The notes: generated from the letters alone by a model not told the origin. A stretch of 64,000 nucleotides of DNA from Acetispira formosa (nom. nud.) (GCA_023525915.1 CP026657.1:2938001-3002000), one strand, 5' to 3'; counted from the first letter of the stretch, positions 18,804 through 28,379 are shown. Translations and numbers: made by a program.

Positions 18804-19634
18804 TTGCTCAGACAGGTGGCCATAGTATATAAGGATGACGAACGGTCCGCGGCTTTGGCTGATCAGGCTTCCAGCATTTTGGGGGCCGAAGGTCTGGACA
18901 TCTGGGTTGAGTGTTCCGGGCAGAGCGATAGAGAACGCCCGCCGCTGGATTTTCATCCCGACCTGGTAATTTCATTGGGCGGAGATGGAACACTGCTCTA
19001 TGCGGCCAGAGCCTGGGGGCTGACCGGCATTCCTCTTTTCGGGGTCAACCTTGGGCATCTGGGTTTTCTGGCTGAAACCGAACCCGACCAGTTCGGCAGC
19101 TTGTTGAAAAGTATTCTGGATGGAAATTACCGGGTGGAGAAACGTCTGGCCCTGGAAGTGGCCGTGGAGCGTGACGGGGAGATCGTGGCTGACACCCTGG
19201 CCTTAAATGAAGCGGTGGTCAATAAGGGAGCCCTCTCACGAATCATTACCCTTCATATCTCCGTCAAGGATTTCGGCCAATGGCATTTCCGGGCCGACGG
19301 CGTCATCATCGCCACTCCCACCGGCTCCACGGCCTATAACCTTTCCGCCGGGGGGCCGGTAGTTTACCCGACTCTCCCAGCCATAATCCTCACGCCTATC
19401 TGCCCCTTCACCCTGACCAGCCGTCCGCTGATTCTGCCGGCTTCCTGCCCGGTGGAGATGGTTGTCGACAGCCACGATCAGGATATCCACCTGACCGCCG
19501 ACGGCCAGATCAGCATTCCTCTTAAACCGGGCGACCGAATCATCACCAAAACCCACCGCACCAGCATCAGTCTGGTGGTTAATCCCAGACGCAATTTTAT
19601 CGATATACTCCGCCAGAAACTGAATTGGGCCTAA
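18804..19634 (+). CDS. nadK: NAD kinase
   Basis: A 276-aa ATP-NAD kinase that makes NADP by phosphorylating the adenosine 2'-hydroxyl of NAD. All family motifs are present: the catalytic SLGGDGTLLYAAR near residue 57, VNLGHLGFL, LNEAVVN and the glycine-rich TPTGSTAYNLSAGGPVV. The length is typical of bacterial NAD kinases. The start is a TTG at 18804 with GGAGG five bases upstream; there is no in-frame ATG nearby. The gene stands alone. It is followed within 25 nt by two family C hairpins in opposite orientation. Confidence 0.95.
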   Translation: MLRQVAIVYKDDERSAALADQASSILGAEGLDIWVECSGQSDRERPPLDFHPDLVISLGGDGTLLYAARAWGLTGIPLFGVNLGHLGFLAETEPDQFGSLLKSILDGNYRVEKRLALEVAVERDGEIVADTLALNEAVVNKGALSRIITLHISVKDFGQWHFRADGVIIATPTGSTAYNLSAGGPVVYPTLPAIILTPICPFTLTSRPLILPASCPVEMVVDSHDQDIHLTADGQISIPLKPGDRIITKTHRTSISLVVNPRRNFIDILRQKLNWA

Positions 19635-19654
19635 CGCCAGTATAGCATTGTGCC

Positions 19655-19742
19655 GCCGGAAGCCAGGAATTGTTTTTGCTCCGTCTCCGTTCCGGAAGTC
19701 TTAGTCACGGAGCCGGAGCAAAAACAATTCCTGGCTTCCGGC
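19655..19742. repeat. Family C long hairpin, copy 2 (variant stem)
   Basis: The arms 19655-19683 and 19714-19742 are perfect 29-bp complements. The loop, read on the other strand, carries the family C loop core (GTGACTAAGAC, CCGGAAC), but the stem sequence differs from copies 1 and 3 on both sides. Confidence 0.85.
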
Positions 19743-19759
19743 TCCCCCTCGGCCAAATA

Positions 19760-19880
19760 CACTTTCCAGCCATTAAGAAAGCCGACCAGGCAGCCGCCGG
19801 GAGAAATGTTTTTGCCCGGCGAGGTGACTAAAGACCCCCGGAACCAGAGCCGGGCAAAAACATTTCTCCCGGCGGCGGTC
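19760..19880. repeat. Family C long hairpin, copy 3
   Basis: The arms 19793-19820 and 19849-19876 are perfect 28-bp complements around GTGACTAAAGACCCCCGGAA. The left flank (TTAAGAAAGCC near 19772) matches copy 1. It is placed back to back with copy 2 between convergent nadK and the spermidine synthase-like gene. Confidence 0.85.
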
Positions 19881-19904
19881 ATTCGCTATAGGTGATATAC
19901 GGTA

Positions 19905-20768
19905 TTACAGAATAACTTCGGCCGATGGGTCGGGGATGAAGGTTTTGAATTTTTTCATTTCAGAGGACAGGTCGTAAGGACCGAGACGCGGGCCGTATTT
20001 CTTGGCCGCTTTGATCAGCTCATCTGTCTTCCACTCCGGCCCGGCCGGGCCGCCGGGGACTTTGGCCACCACAATGGCGTTTCCGCAATAACGTCCGTCC
20101 AGGGCCATGAAGGAGCCGAAGGCGGCCTGGGTGGTTTTAAGCTGCCTTTGAAACTGGTTCGGCCGATTCTGGTGTAAATTCTGCACCAGCAGACCGCCGG
20201 GGGTCAGACGGCGCTTGCACAGATTCAGAAAGTCGAGGCCGGAAAGCTGCGGCGGCACATAGTCGCCGGAAAATGCGTCCAGCCAGATTTGATCAAATGA
20301 TTCCGGCGGCTGGCGCTCAATGAAGTCGCGGCCGTCGCCCACCACCAGCTCCACATTGGAGCCGGGCGTAAAGCCGAAATAAGTCTGGGCCAGCTCCACC
20401 ACCAGAATATCCAGCTCCACCACTGTCAGGTGGTAATCCGGCAGGTGGCGGCTGAACAGCCGCGGCATGTAGCCGCCGCCCAGCCCCAGCATGGCGATCC
20501 GCTTTCCTTCAGGGTGAAGTGGGAGGGCCGCCAGCATCATGCCCGGATATTCGAAGACGCCGCGATCGGGATTGGCAATATCGATGGAGGTCTCGGCCTC
20601 TTCGCCGCAGGGGCCGAAATACATGGTCCGCTGGCCATATTCTTCCCGGATGACGATGTGGTGATGCTCCGAGTCACCCTCATAAAGCACCATGTCATCG
20701 CTGAAGATGGGGTCATCAGTTTTGAAGATATCCAGAAGTCCATTCAACCGTTCCGTCAGTTTGCTCAT
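19905..20768 (-). CDS. Spermidine synthase-like aminopropyl/methyl transferase
   Basis: A 287-aa protein with the Rossmann core of the spermidine synthase family. The nucleoside-binding glycine loop reads MLGLGGGYMPRLFS near residue 97, followed by the acidic VVELD and by GDGRDF near residue 145. IWLDAFSGDYVPP then matches the polyamine-synthase loop region, where the catalytic Asp lies. The N-terminal beta-domain is short. The family includes true aminopropyltransferases and orphan members without known substrates. The ATG overlaps the stop of the upstream gene as ATGA, so the two are translationally coupled. An operon with a helicase-like pseudoenzyme is unusual for polyamine synthesis, so the assignment to spermidine is not secure. 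Confidence 0.7.
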   Translation of the reverse strand: MSKLTERLNGLLDIFKTDDPIFSDDMVLYEGDSEHHHIVIREEYGQRTMYFGPCGEEAETSIDIANPDRGVFEYPGMMLAALPLHPEGKRIAMLGLGGGYMPRLFSRHLPDYHLTVVELDILVVELAQTYFGFTPGSNVELVVGDGRDFIERQPPESFDQIWLDAFSGDYVPPQLSGLDFLNLCKRRLTPGGLLVQNLHQNRPNQFQRQLKTTQAAFGSFMALDGRYCGNAIVVAKVPGGPAGPEWKTDELIKAAKKYGPRLGPYDLSSEMKKFKTFIPDPSAEVIL

Positions 20769-23719
20769 TTGACGTCTCCCGGCACAACTTTGTAACTCGG
20801 ACAGCGGGGGCCCTCCGGGTGGTTGGGGCAGGCCCAGACCGCCGCGCGGCCTTTCCCGGCGCGCTGATAGCTGGTCATGTTGTCCACCCCGCATTTAGGC
20901 GGCGAGGTAAAGGGCTCACGCTCATCCAGACGGCGCGGGTTCTTCTGGCCATGATCGCCCAGACAGCCCACTTTCAGCGGCTGCTCGTCTCCGTAGCCGC
21001 GCATATGCTCCTCATTGATCAACACCATCGGCCAGCCGCAGACCCGGCAGTTTTTCAGGCCCCCGCTCTTGCGGCCCAGCTTTTCATTGATCAAATTGAT
21101 TTGCAGTATCTCGGCCACCTCCGGCGCGGCGGACGGCAGCTCAGCCGATTTGAGCCCGCCCCAGATGTGGGTGCCCTTGGCCCCTTCGATAAAATGACCC
21201 CAGGTGAAATGGCTGCCGTCCACCACGGCCATAAAGCCCGGCAGACCTGTGGCCAGATGAATGGAGCAGCCATAGGTGGCCAGGGTGCGTATGGCCGCGC
21301 TGGGGTATTCGCGATCCTGCCCCGGCCCGGGCGGGGCGCTTAGAATGGTGACCGCCACCCGGCGGCGCGAAGCGGCCAGAAAATGTTCTTCCAGGGGCCT
21401 CCACCAGAAGGGTTCAAAAGTCGGGACAATGGCCCAGACTTCCTGTTTGGCTTTATCCAAAGCCTCCCAGAACGTCGGGATGTGGACGCCCTTGCGGGGT
21501 TCATGGGTGCTGGATTCAGGCGCGGTTTGGGCGGCCAGACGCCACAGGGCGGACAGCGGAGCGCCCTCCGGCAGGGTCCGCATCCAGTTGTCGCGCCCGG
21601 CCAGCCAGATGCGCTCTCCGGCCAGCTGCCAGGCCAGGGCCAGACGCTGGCGGCCGAATGCCGGCCAGGCCCAGGGGTGGCTGGTGTGGGGCGCTTCGAA
21701 AGCCGGTTCAATAATCACCAGCGGCACTTTGGGCCAGTGGCAGAAATCCTGCGGCTCGCCGCTGTAAATGCGCCCGGCCGGGGCCTCCATATCCGCCAGA
21801 ATCTTTGATATTAATCGGCTCTGGGAGGGGGAGGCGGTGAGGATGACCACGGCCGGATCGCGGCCGGGAATTTTCTTTTCAGCATTCATGGCCGCCCGCG
21901 CCACCATCAGGGCGCTGACCGGATTGGAGGGGCCAATTTCCCCAAAACCCCTCAGCCCGACGCCGCAGGCGGGCACAGTCACCGTGCTGCGCCTTTTGCG
22001 CCGGAGCGGGCCGGTTCCCGCGGGCAGGGCCGGGCCACCATCACCGGGGAGGGGTGTGGCCCCGGCTGGTTGAACGATGTAGTTAAAATCCATCACCTCA
22101 GTGCTGGTGACTTCTGTACCCAGTTCCAGGCGGGCCAGGGCAGGTCCTTTTTTAAAGAGGCCCGGCTCGGCCGAGAAGGGCCCGCCGGAGGCCAGATACT
22201 GCTTCAGGTCATCGGCCTCATCGGCCAGAATCATAGAGGACCAGGCCCGGACCTCAGGTTGGTCTTTCAGGGCCGGGGCCTTGGCGCACCAGACCGGCCA
22301 GAAGGTGAAATCACCCATGACCAGCAAATTCTTTTCCGCCGCTAAAACCAGGGCGGCCATATTGAGCCTCCCCGAATGATCGGGGGGACGTGAGACCAGG
22401 GCGGCCAGGCTGGTGAACCGCGCGCCATGAAGAAGCTCCCCTGGAGCCATATCGGCGGCCAGGGCCAGCACCAGCGGCGCGGAGTTCATCATCTCTTTCA
22501 GCCCCGGCACCGGGCGGGCGCTGGCGGCGGCCAGTTTGGCCCCCAGATCGTCCTGCTGGCGGCGCACCTTCTGAAGACGGCGGCCAAGTTCCTCCTGCCC
22601 GGTCCAGTCTTTGGAATCGAGCCGCATGGCCACCAGCCGCTTCTCCAGGTTCAGAGCGCCCTCCAGCATGTTCTCTTCTTCCCGGCGGACTTGAGCCACG
22701 GCTTCTTCGGCCGCGTCCAGCTCATGGCGGCGCGCGTTTTCAACTTTCAGGGCTTTTTCGTCCGGCCCGCTTTTCTTCAGCCAGCCCAAAAGGCCCTGCG
22801 AACTCTTATCGACCGCGATGCTGGCTTCTTCCCAGTTGCGGCGAGCCGTTTCAATGGCCTGACGGGTGTCCTCCCAGCGTCGGCGGTGGCGCTCCACTTC
22901 CCGGCCCATGGCTTTGAAACGATCTTCCAGCCCGGCCAGATCCTCCCAGCGGCTGACCTCCGCCTTGACCGCGCTTTCAGCGCGTTTAATATCGCTCAAC
23001 TGATTGCGGAGTTCGGCCTGCTCCATTTCCTTGGCTTGGGCCGCTTCAGCCATTCTGGTGTAGACACTGACCGGGTGCAGCGGGGTGCCCGGAGCGGCCG
23101 GTCCCAGAAACAGGGCTTCCGGCAGCTCCGCCAGCGGCTCCAGATCGGCCGGGGAATCACCCAGAGCCAGCGTCCGGCCGAAGCCGGTGAGGTATTCCAC
23201 CATCCTGGCTTCCACGCCGGTGTCCGGGGCGGGCGATTGCCGCCAGACAAAAGTCAACCCGGCCGGGGAGAGGCGGTGGGGCAGCTCGGAAAGGGAGATT
23301 GACGGCCACTGATTGGCCTCACCAGCCGCTTTCTTCTGGCTGGCCGCCTCGGTCAGATCCATGACCCAGCCGTCCTGCGGATCGAGAAACTGGCTCGCGC
23401 CTAAGGGAAGCTGTAATTTTTCATCAAACTGCGGTTCGGGGGTGGGGGAGAGCGGGGCGGGTTCAAAGCGGCCGCTGAGGCCGCCGCCGAGGGCTTTGCC
23501 GGCGGCCAGGCAAAAGGTCAGGGCCGGGCCGCGACGATCGATGACTCTGGCCTCTATGGTGTCCTGTCCGTGGATGAACAGGCCTCTGCGGCCGATTTCA
23601 GGGAGGCGGCCGCCCGTGCACTGAAAGGTGTAAAGGTACAGATCCGGCCCGGGACGGGCCGTGAGGCGGCCGTTTTCCAATATCAGATCTTCCAGTGGAT
23701 GTTCAATGGCGGGCGACAT
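20765..23719 (-). CDS. SF1 helicase/PLD-like protein with lost catalytic motifs
   Basis: A 984-aa protein. By its order of segments it aligns by eye with bacterial UPF1/DNA2-like SF1 helicases carrying a C-terminal phospholipase D-like nuclease domain. There is an N-terminal OB/stalk-like part, a region AGLTFVWRQSPAPDTG where Walker A (GPPGTGKT) is expected, and a coiled coil at about residues 225-390. NLLVMGDFTFWPVW follows, matching the GDxxQLPP position, then a RecA2-like part ending in RQRLALAWQLAGERIWLAG. The PLD-like region follows with no HxK motif, and cysteine pairs near the C-terminus (CRVCG, WACPNH) suggest zinc ribbons. Walker A Lys, the DEAS box and HKD all seem absent. It is coupled to the spermidine synthase-like gene. 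The ribosome site is poor. Confidence 0.6.
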   Translation of the reverse strand: MSPAIEHPLEDLILENGRLTARPGPDLYLYTFQCTGGRLPEIGRRGLFIHGQDTIEARVIDRRGPALTFCLAAGKALGGGLSGRFEPAPLSPTPEPQFDEKLQLPLGASQFLDPQDGWVMDLTEAASQKKAAGEANQWPSISLSELPHRLSPAGLTFVWRQSPAPDTGVEARMVEYLTGFGRTLALGDSPADLEPLAELPEALFLGPAAPGTPLHPVSVYTRMAEAAQAKEMEQAELRNQLSDIKRAESAVKAEVSRWEDLAGLEDRFKAMGREVERHRRRWEDTRQAIETARRNWEEASIAVDKSSQGLLGWLKKSGPDEKALKVENARRHELDAAEEAVAQVRREEENMLEGALNLEKRLVAMRLDSKDWTGQEELGRRLQKVRRQQDDLGAKLAAASARPVPGLKEMMNSAPLVLALAADMAPGELLHGARFTSLAALVSRPPDHSGRLNMAALVLAAEKNLLVMGDFTFWPVWCAKAPALKDQPEVRAWSSMILADEADDLKQYLASGGPFSAEPGLFKKGPALARLELGTEVTSTEVMDFNYIVQPAGATPLPGDGGPALPAGTGPLRRKRRSTVTVPACGVGLRGFGEIGPSNPVSALMVARAAMNAEKKIPGRDPAVVILTASPSQSRLISKILADMEAPAGRIYSGEPQDFCHWPKVPLVIIEPAFEAPHTSHPWAWPAFGRQRLALAWQLAGERIWLAGRDNWMRTLPEGAPLSALWRLAAQTAPESSTHEPRKGVHIPTFWEALDKAKQEVWAIVPTFEPFWWRPLEEHFLAASRRRVAVTILSAPPGPGQDREYPSAAIRTLATYGCSIHLATGLPGFMAVVDGSHFTWGHFIEGAKGTHIWGGLKSAELPSAAPEVAEILQINLINEKLGRKSGGLKNCRVCGWPMVLINEEHMRGYGDEQPLKVGCLGDHGQKNPRRLDEREPFTSPPKCGVDNMTSYQRAGKGRAAVWACPNHPEGPRCPSYKVVPGDVK

Positions 23720-23807
23720 TTTTTACCGGTGCACGGTCAACTTGCAGCGAACCAGCAGTCGGGCAGTGCGTGTCAGTGTGCCGTTAACCATAATTGTTTC
23801 CTTATTT

Positions 23808-23847
23808 ATGGCCGGGAAGTTTCCACGGAGGAGCTCTTCCCGGCCAT
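23808..23847. terminator. 12-bp inverted repeat after the lipoprotein gene
   Basis: ATGGCCGGGAAG at 23808-23819 is the exact complement of 23836-23847. It lies just after the stop of the lipoprotein gene on the minus strand. There is no U-tract, so it may be a weak terminator or an RNA-stabilising stem. Confidence 0.45.
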
Positions 23848-23856
23848 AGATGGTGC

Positions 23857-25815
23857 TTATTCAGCTCCTTCAGCTTCCAGCTCTTTCAGGTATTCTTCCC
23901 ATTCCTCATCGGTCATGTCATCGAGATCTTCGAGGTTATAGGTCGGAGCCTGGCGTTCGGGCAGGTTGAAGCGCAAGGGGGTTGCGCCCTCTTCGCCATT
24001 GACGATCAGGGTCAGGTTCAGGGAGTTGAGGATCTTGTTCTGATCTCCCTCAAAGGCTCTGGCTGAGGTGAAGCTCAGGGGCGGTTCGGGTTTCAGGGTT
24101 ATTCTGATGGTTTTGGGATCCTGGAGAAATGCGGTGAGCGATTTAGCCAGCACATCGGCATTTTCCATATACTGGCTGCCCTGCATGGCCAATCCCATGG
24201 AAACCGCACCGGCGGCCATGGTCTGAACCTGCTCGGCCGGAGCGCCGTCAAGTTCGGTTTTACCGACATAGGCATAGATTCGCTCCACCAGACCCTTGTT
24301 GGTGTAGGTTATATCCAGGTTATCAAGAGCGATGTCGCCAAATATGGATTCAGGCGAAAGCAGAACCATGAAAATAGCGTTGAGGTTGGTGTCTTTGAGC
24401 ACCTGAAGCCGCTCGGCCGTCAGGCCGTTGATGGTCAGTCCGCCAGTGGCTTCCAACAGATCCTTGATGACGAGTTTGGTGGTGGTGGTGGTGAGTTTGC
24501 CGGTGGCCGGATCATAGGTGGCTTCACCGGCGGCGTCCACGACAAAGCGGGTCATGCCGAAATCCTGGCCGAACTTGTAAAGCTCGGCGGCCTCGCCCTC
24601 AGCGTGCTTGGGGTCTTCCGGCAGGATAATTTCCAGGCCGGTGATGGTGCTCTGCTGTTTATCCGGTATGGTGCCGGCTTTCAGGGGGCCGTTCACTTTG
24701 CTTTCGGCCAGCTTGATGGTGATGAGGTCACCCACGCTGAACTCGAAGCCTTTCACGGCCATATCCTTGAGCGAGAAGGGCGAAACGAAGAAGTCGGCAA
24801 AGGTCTGCATGTTGTTGATGGCTTCTTCAGGGTCCGTTTCACCGGTGGCCGAGGCCACAATGGCGGGCATGATTTTGGCGATGTATTCGGTCAGGTCGGC
24901 CTCATTGAGGCTCATTGATTCAAGGCCGAATGTCATTTGGGGATCATTGCCCTCCATGTTGAATTTCATGCCGGTAACGGTCAGGGAGGACAGTGACCGG
25001 AAGCCCTTGACGTCCTTCTGGTCGAGACCGGCCAGGCTGAAAGTCATGGTGCTTTTTTCGTCGGACTTTTCAGTCTGCCCCATTTTCATGGACATATCTT
25101 TGAAAGATATGCTCTTGGCCGAGAATGAGCTTATGACCGTGGCCAGGCCGCTGGGGTCGAGTTCATCAAGCCCTTCAAGAGGCGGCGCGTCGAAAGCCAT
25201 GTTTTCGGCCATCATCTGGCCCAGGCCCATCTCCATATCTATTGTTCCGCCGGGGGATGTGGAAGTGCCTTTCATGTTCTTATAGGAAGCCTTGCCGATG
25301 CGGGCGGCTTTCAGGAAACCGGGGAGGCCGGCCATGGCGTTGGAATCGGCCGCCGTCAGCGACAGCGATTCCAGGTTCAGTTCATCCAGGCTGGAAGTGG
25401 CGGTAGCGTCGCCCTTCTGTTTCCAGGAACGTTTGAGGCCCTTCAACACCAGGCCGTCGGCCAGCTTGGTTTCCTTGCGGTCTTTCCAGTCCGCGGCGTC
25501 GAGGATGCTTTGCAGCTCTTCCTTGGCCAGGGGTTTCTTCAATTCGACCGTGGCGATTTCAAAGGTTTGGCCTTCCTTTTCCATGTTCACCGTCACCCCT
25601 TCAACGGTCAGGTCGCCGCCGAAGAAGCTGGTGGAATGGCCTTTGGCCGACCATTTTCCTTCACCGGCCAACTTGTCCATGGCCAGGGAGAAAGTTTCAT
25701 AGGCATTGTCGCCCGAGCCGGAGCAGCCGGCCACCAGACACGCCGCGCCGATGAAGAGCGCCGCGACCAGGCCGTACAGTGGAGTTCTGGGTTTCTCGAA
25801 GTTCCCGAAGTTCAT
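23857..25815 (-). CDS. Large lipoprotein of unknown function
   Basis: A 652-aa protein. The ATG at 25815 has AGAGGA seven bases upstream; an earlier in-frame start would place the lipobox too deep. Residues 13-31 form a lipoprotein signal ending in LVAGC, so Cys31 should be lipidated. The mature chain has repeated short units of the form LTVEGVTV, LVLKGLK and LSLTAAD. This gives an extended beta-rich pattern loosely like AsmA-type or DUF945-like envelope proteins. The C-terminal tail is very acidic. It is 70 nt after the next envelope gene on the same strand, which has a similar beta-rich composition; the two may act together. Function is unknown. Confidence 0.6.
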   Translation of the reverse strand: MNFGNFEKPRTPLYGLVAALFIGAACLVAGCSGSGDNAYETFSLAMDKLAGEGKWSAKGHSTSFFGGDLTVEGVTVNMEKEGQTFEIATVELKKPLAKEELQSILDAADWKDRKETKLADGLVLKGLKRSWKQKGDATATSSLDELNLESLSLTAADSNAMAGLPGFLKAARIGKASYKNMKGTSTSPGGTIDMEMGLGQMMAENMAFDAPPLEGLDELDPSGLATVISSFSAKSISFKDMSMKMGQTEKSDEKSTMTFSLAGLDQKDVKGFRSLSSLTVTGMKFNMEGNDPQMTFGLESMSLNEADLTEYIAKIMPAIVASATGETDPEEAINNMQTFADFFVSPFSLKDMAVKGFEFSVGDLITIKLAESKVNGPLKAGTIPDKQQSTITGLEIILPEDPKHAEGEAAELYKFGQDFGMTRFVVDAAGEATYDPATGKLTTTTTKLVIKDLLEATGGLTINGLTAERLQVLKDTNLNAIFMVLLSPESIFGDIALDNLDITYTNKGLVERIYAYVGKTELDGAPAEQVQTMAAGAVSMGLAMQGSQYMENADVLAKSLTAFLQDPKTIRITLKPEPPLSFTSARAFEGDQNKILNSLNLTLIVNGEEGATPLRFNLPERQAPTYNLEDLDDMTDEEWEEYLKELEAEGAE

Positions 25816-25885
25816 AAAAAAATCCTCTTTTCTAAAAATATTGTGACGGCGCGATTGTATGATTTCGCCCGCCTTCACCCACACT

Positions 25886-27493
25886 TTAAATGTCTTCTTC
25901 ATTATACGCGCTGTCCGCCGCCTGTTCAGGGCCGCCTGACCGTGCGCCGGAAAAGAATTCGTGATTAACGCCTTTGGCCGCGGTCACCGTAACCGGAGCC
26001 CTGTCGTTGACCTGAACGGACAAGTTTAACTTATCGATTATATCATATTTGTCCTGCTTGACAAGGGAAAGGACCGGCACCGGATTTAACGGGGAGCTGA
26101 CTAGAATAAAGTTTTCCGGCCGGTTCAGAAAGGCGCGGGTTTCACTGACCACGGCCGGAAGGTTGGTCAGGCCGTTTTCGCGCTCCACGGTCTCGGCCAG
26201 GGGGGTGACATAGTAATCCATGATGTTGACCGCGCTCTGGCGGCGGGGGGAGCGGCTAAAGATGGTCTGGTCCAGGGCGCGGTAGAAAGCGGGCATGAAG
26301 CCGCTGTCGCGGTAAGACAGTGACAGACGCTCCAAAAGCCAGCTTTCGGAGCTGAAAAGAAGCTGATAGGGCGTGAACGTGGATTTGACGCCGCTGACGT
26401 TATTGAGCCGCCCGTTCAGATCAATCCGGCCCAGGGCCGGCGATTCCAGGAAATTATTCATAACCAGACCGCCCCCGGCCGGGGTGTAGTCCAGTTTCAA
26501 ATTCAGGCTGAAATCCAGCGAATCGCCTCCGGCCTCCCTCATGGCCAGAAAGACCGGCTCTTGAAGCGCCTCTTCATGGCGGGCCAGGGCGGCCAGATTG
26601 GCGGTGAAATCCAGGCTCCGCCGGTAGGTCACCGGCCCCGGGCCTTTGCCGTCCGATTCGTTAAGGTCGAAAACGGCTTTGCGTATCCTCAGCATCTCGA
26701 CGCCCTCGAATTCAATCACGCCGTGAGCCAGATCCAGAGTGTCGCAGAACATCAGAAGGTTGAGCGGGTTGTCGGATGACATCATCCTTTCCAATGCCGT
26801 CGCGTTCACGCCCCCGGCGGTCAAAGCGCCGAGACCAAAGCCCGCCCTTTGCCCGCCTGAGCCGAGCCCGGCCTCCAGGTTGTCGATACGCAGGGCCGCC
26901 AGGATATTCCCGTCGGCGTTTCTGGCCTCCAGCCTGCCCAGTTCCAGATTGTTCTCTGTTTTCAGGTCTTCATATTTGAGGCCTTCGGCCATCAGGCTTT
27001 CAAACATCAGCGGCAGGCCCGTCTGGCCGTTGGCCGGAAGGGCGGGGGAGGTTATGGAAAAACGCTTCAGGGTGGCCCTGGTGGTATAATTGTTATCAAT
27101 TTCAAAGTTTTCAACAATGAGGCCGCCGGCCAGGCGGCGGGCTTGCTGGCGAAAGGTTTCCGGCTCGCGGGCCAGACGGATAAGATTGACGAAGGAAGGG
27201 CTTTCAAGCCGCAAAAGGCCAATCGAAAGGGGGGCCAGATCAGGCTCCGGGCCGCACCTTTCGATGTGGAGGCCCTTGATGGTAATCGAGCTGAACAGAA
27301 GTCCGGCCCCGGCCTCGTCATAGCTGAACTCCAGCCCATGCTCCGCCCCGGCCAGACGCAACCAGGCCAGCGTCCCCTTGACGGTCAGTGTCGGCCCCAG
27401 GGCGGCCAGGGCCAGGAAAATCACGGCCACGATTATCAGAACCAGACGGCCCCGGCCGCCTTTAGATTTTGAGGGAGCCTCTGAGCTGGTCAA
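25886..27493 (-). CDS. Membrane-anchored beta-rich protein, AsmA-like by pattern
   Basis: A 535-aa protein with a basic N-terminus and one transmembrane segment (about residues 17-37, LVLIIVAVIFLALAALGP). A long periplasmic domain follows with repeated strands such as ITIKGLHIERC, LIVENFEIDN and FSITSPALP, a style seen in AsmA-like envelope proteins. The start appears to be a TTG at 27493 overlapping the last 32 bases of pyrD, with AAGGAAGGA about ten bases upstream. No ATG occurs before the membrane segment. It is placed between pyrD and the lipoprotein gene, and the overlap implies co-transcription. I do not recognise a specific family. Confidence 0.6.
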   Translation of the reverse strand: MTSSEAPSKSKGGRGRLVLIIVAVIFLALAALGPTLTVKGTLAWLRLAGAEHGLEFSYDEAGAGLLFSSITIKGLHIERCGPEPDLAPLSIGLLRLESPSFVNLIRLAREPETFRQQARRLAGGLIVENFEIDNNYTTRATLKRFSITSPALPANGQTGLPLMFESLMAEGLKYEDLKTENNLELGRLEARNADGNILAALRIDNLEAGLGSGGQRAGFGLGALTAGGVNATALERMMSSDNPLNLLMFCDTLDLAHGVIEFEGVEMLRIRKAVFDLNESDGKGPGPVTYRRSLDFTANLAALARHEEALQEPVFLAMREAGGDSLDFSLNLKLDYTPAGGGLVMNNFLESPALGRIDLNGRLNNVSGVKSTFTPYQLLFSSESWLLERLSLSYRDSGFMPAFYRALDQTIFSRSPRRQSAVNIMDYYVTPLAETVERENGLTNLPAVVSETRAFLNRPENFILVSSPLNPVPVLSLVKQDKYDIIDKLNLSVQVNDRAPVTVTAAKGVNHEFFSGARSGGPEQAADSAYNEEDI

Positions 27494-28379
27494 GATCGTC
27501 CAATCCTTCCTTGAGCATCCACTGGCGCAGGCCTTCGATGATTTTAACGGGCGCGGCCGGGTCGGTCAGAGTGGCGGTGCCTATTTCCACGGCCGTGGCC
27601 CCCACCAGAATGAATTCCAAAGCGTCGCGGGCCGAGAATATGCCGCCGAGGCCCACCACCGGAATTTTCAAATTCGAGGCGCACTGCCAGACCTGCCTTA
27701 AAGCCACCGGCTTCACGGCCGGACCGGAGAGCCCCCCGGTCACATTGGCCAGCACCGGCCGCCGTCGGTTCAGGTCCACGGCCATAGCCGGAATGGTGTT
27801 GATGAGTGAGACGGCTGTCGCGCCCTCACGCTCGGCGGCCAGGGCCACGGCCACGATGTCGGCGGTCTGGGGGGTAAGTTTAATGATGAAGGGTTTGTCG
27901 CCGCGGTTCTCGCGCACGGCCGCCGTCACCTCCGCCACGCCCTCCGGGGTCGCGCCCATGGCCAAGCCGCCGCAGGCCACATTGGGGCAACTGACATTAA
28001 CTTCCAAAAAGTCGATATCGGTCAGACTCAGCCGCTTGGACAAGGCCCCATATTCCTCCGGCGAATGCCCCAGAATATTGGCCCCCACCGTGGCCCCGGT
28101 GGCTTTCAGGGCCGGGAGAGCCTTGGCCACAAAGGCTTCCACGCCCATATTTTCCAGCCCGATAGCATTGATCAGGCCGGAGGCCGATTCGGCCATGCGG
28201 GGGGTCTGGTTGCCGGGCCAGGGAGTGAGACTGACGCCTTTGGTGATGACCGCGCCGAGTTCTTCCGGCGGGCAGAATTTTTTCAATTCCAGCCCATATC
28301 CGCAGGTGCCGGAGGCGGTCATGACCGGGTTTTTGAGGTTCAGCGGGCCGATTTTGACTGAAAGGTCGGGTTTTGTCAT
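27462..28379 (-). CDS. pyrD: Dihydroorotate dehydrogenase, class 1B catalytic subunit
   Basis: A 305-aa FMN enzyme oxidising dihydroorotate to orotate in pyrimidine synthesis. Seen are the N-terminal LKNPVMTASGTCGYG, the ITKGVSLTPWPGN loop, LEVNVSCPNV with the catalytic Cys of class 1 enzymes, KLTPQTADIV and the FMN phosphate site VVGLGGIFSARDALEFILVGA. The catalytic Cys, together with an adjacent pyrK, marks the NAD-linked 1B type. The ATG at 28379 overlaps the pyrK stop as ATGA, so I prefer it to an in-frame start six codons earlier. Confidence 0.93.
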   Translation of the reverse strand: MTKPDLSVKIGPLNLKNPVMTASGTCGYGLELKKFCPPEELGAVITKGVSLTPWPGNQTPRMAESASGLINAIGLENMGVEAFVAKALPALKATGATVGANILGHSPEEYGALSKRLSLTDIDFLEVNVSCPNVACGGLAMGATPEGVAEVTAAVRENRGDKPFIIKLTPQTADIVAVALAAEREGATAVSLINTIPAMAVDLNRRRPVLANVTGGLSGPAVKPVALRQVWQCASNLKIPVVGLGGIFSARDALEFILVGATAVEIGTATLTDPAAPVKIIEGLRQWMLKEGLDDLDQLRGSLKI

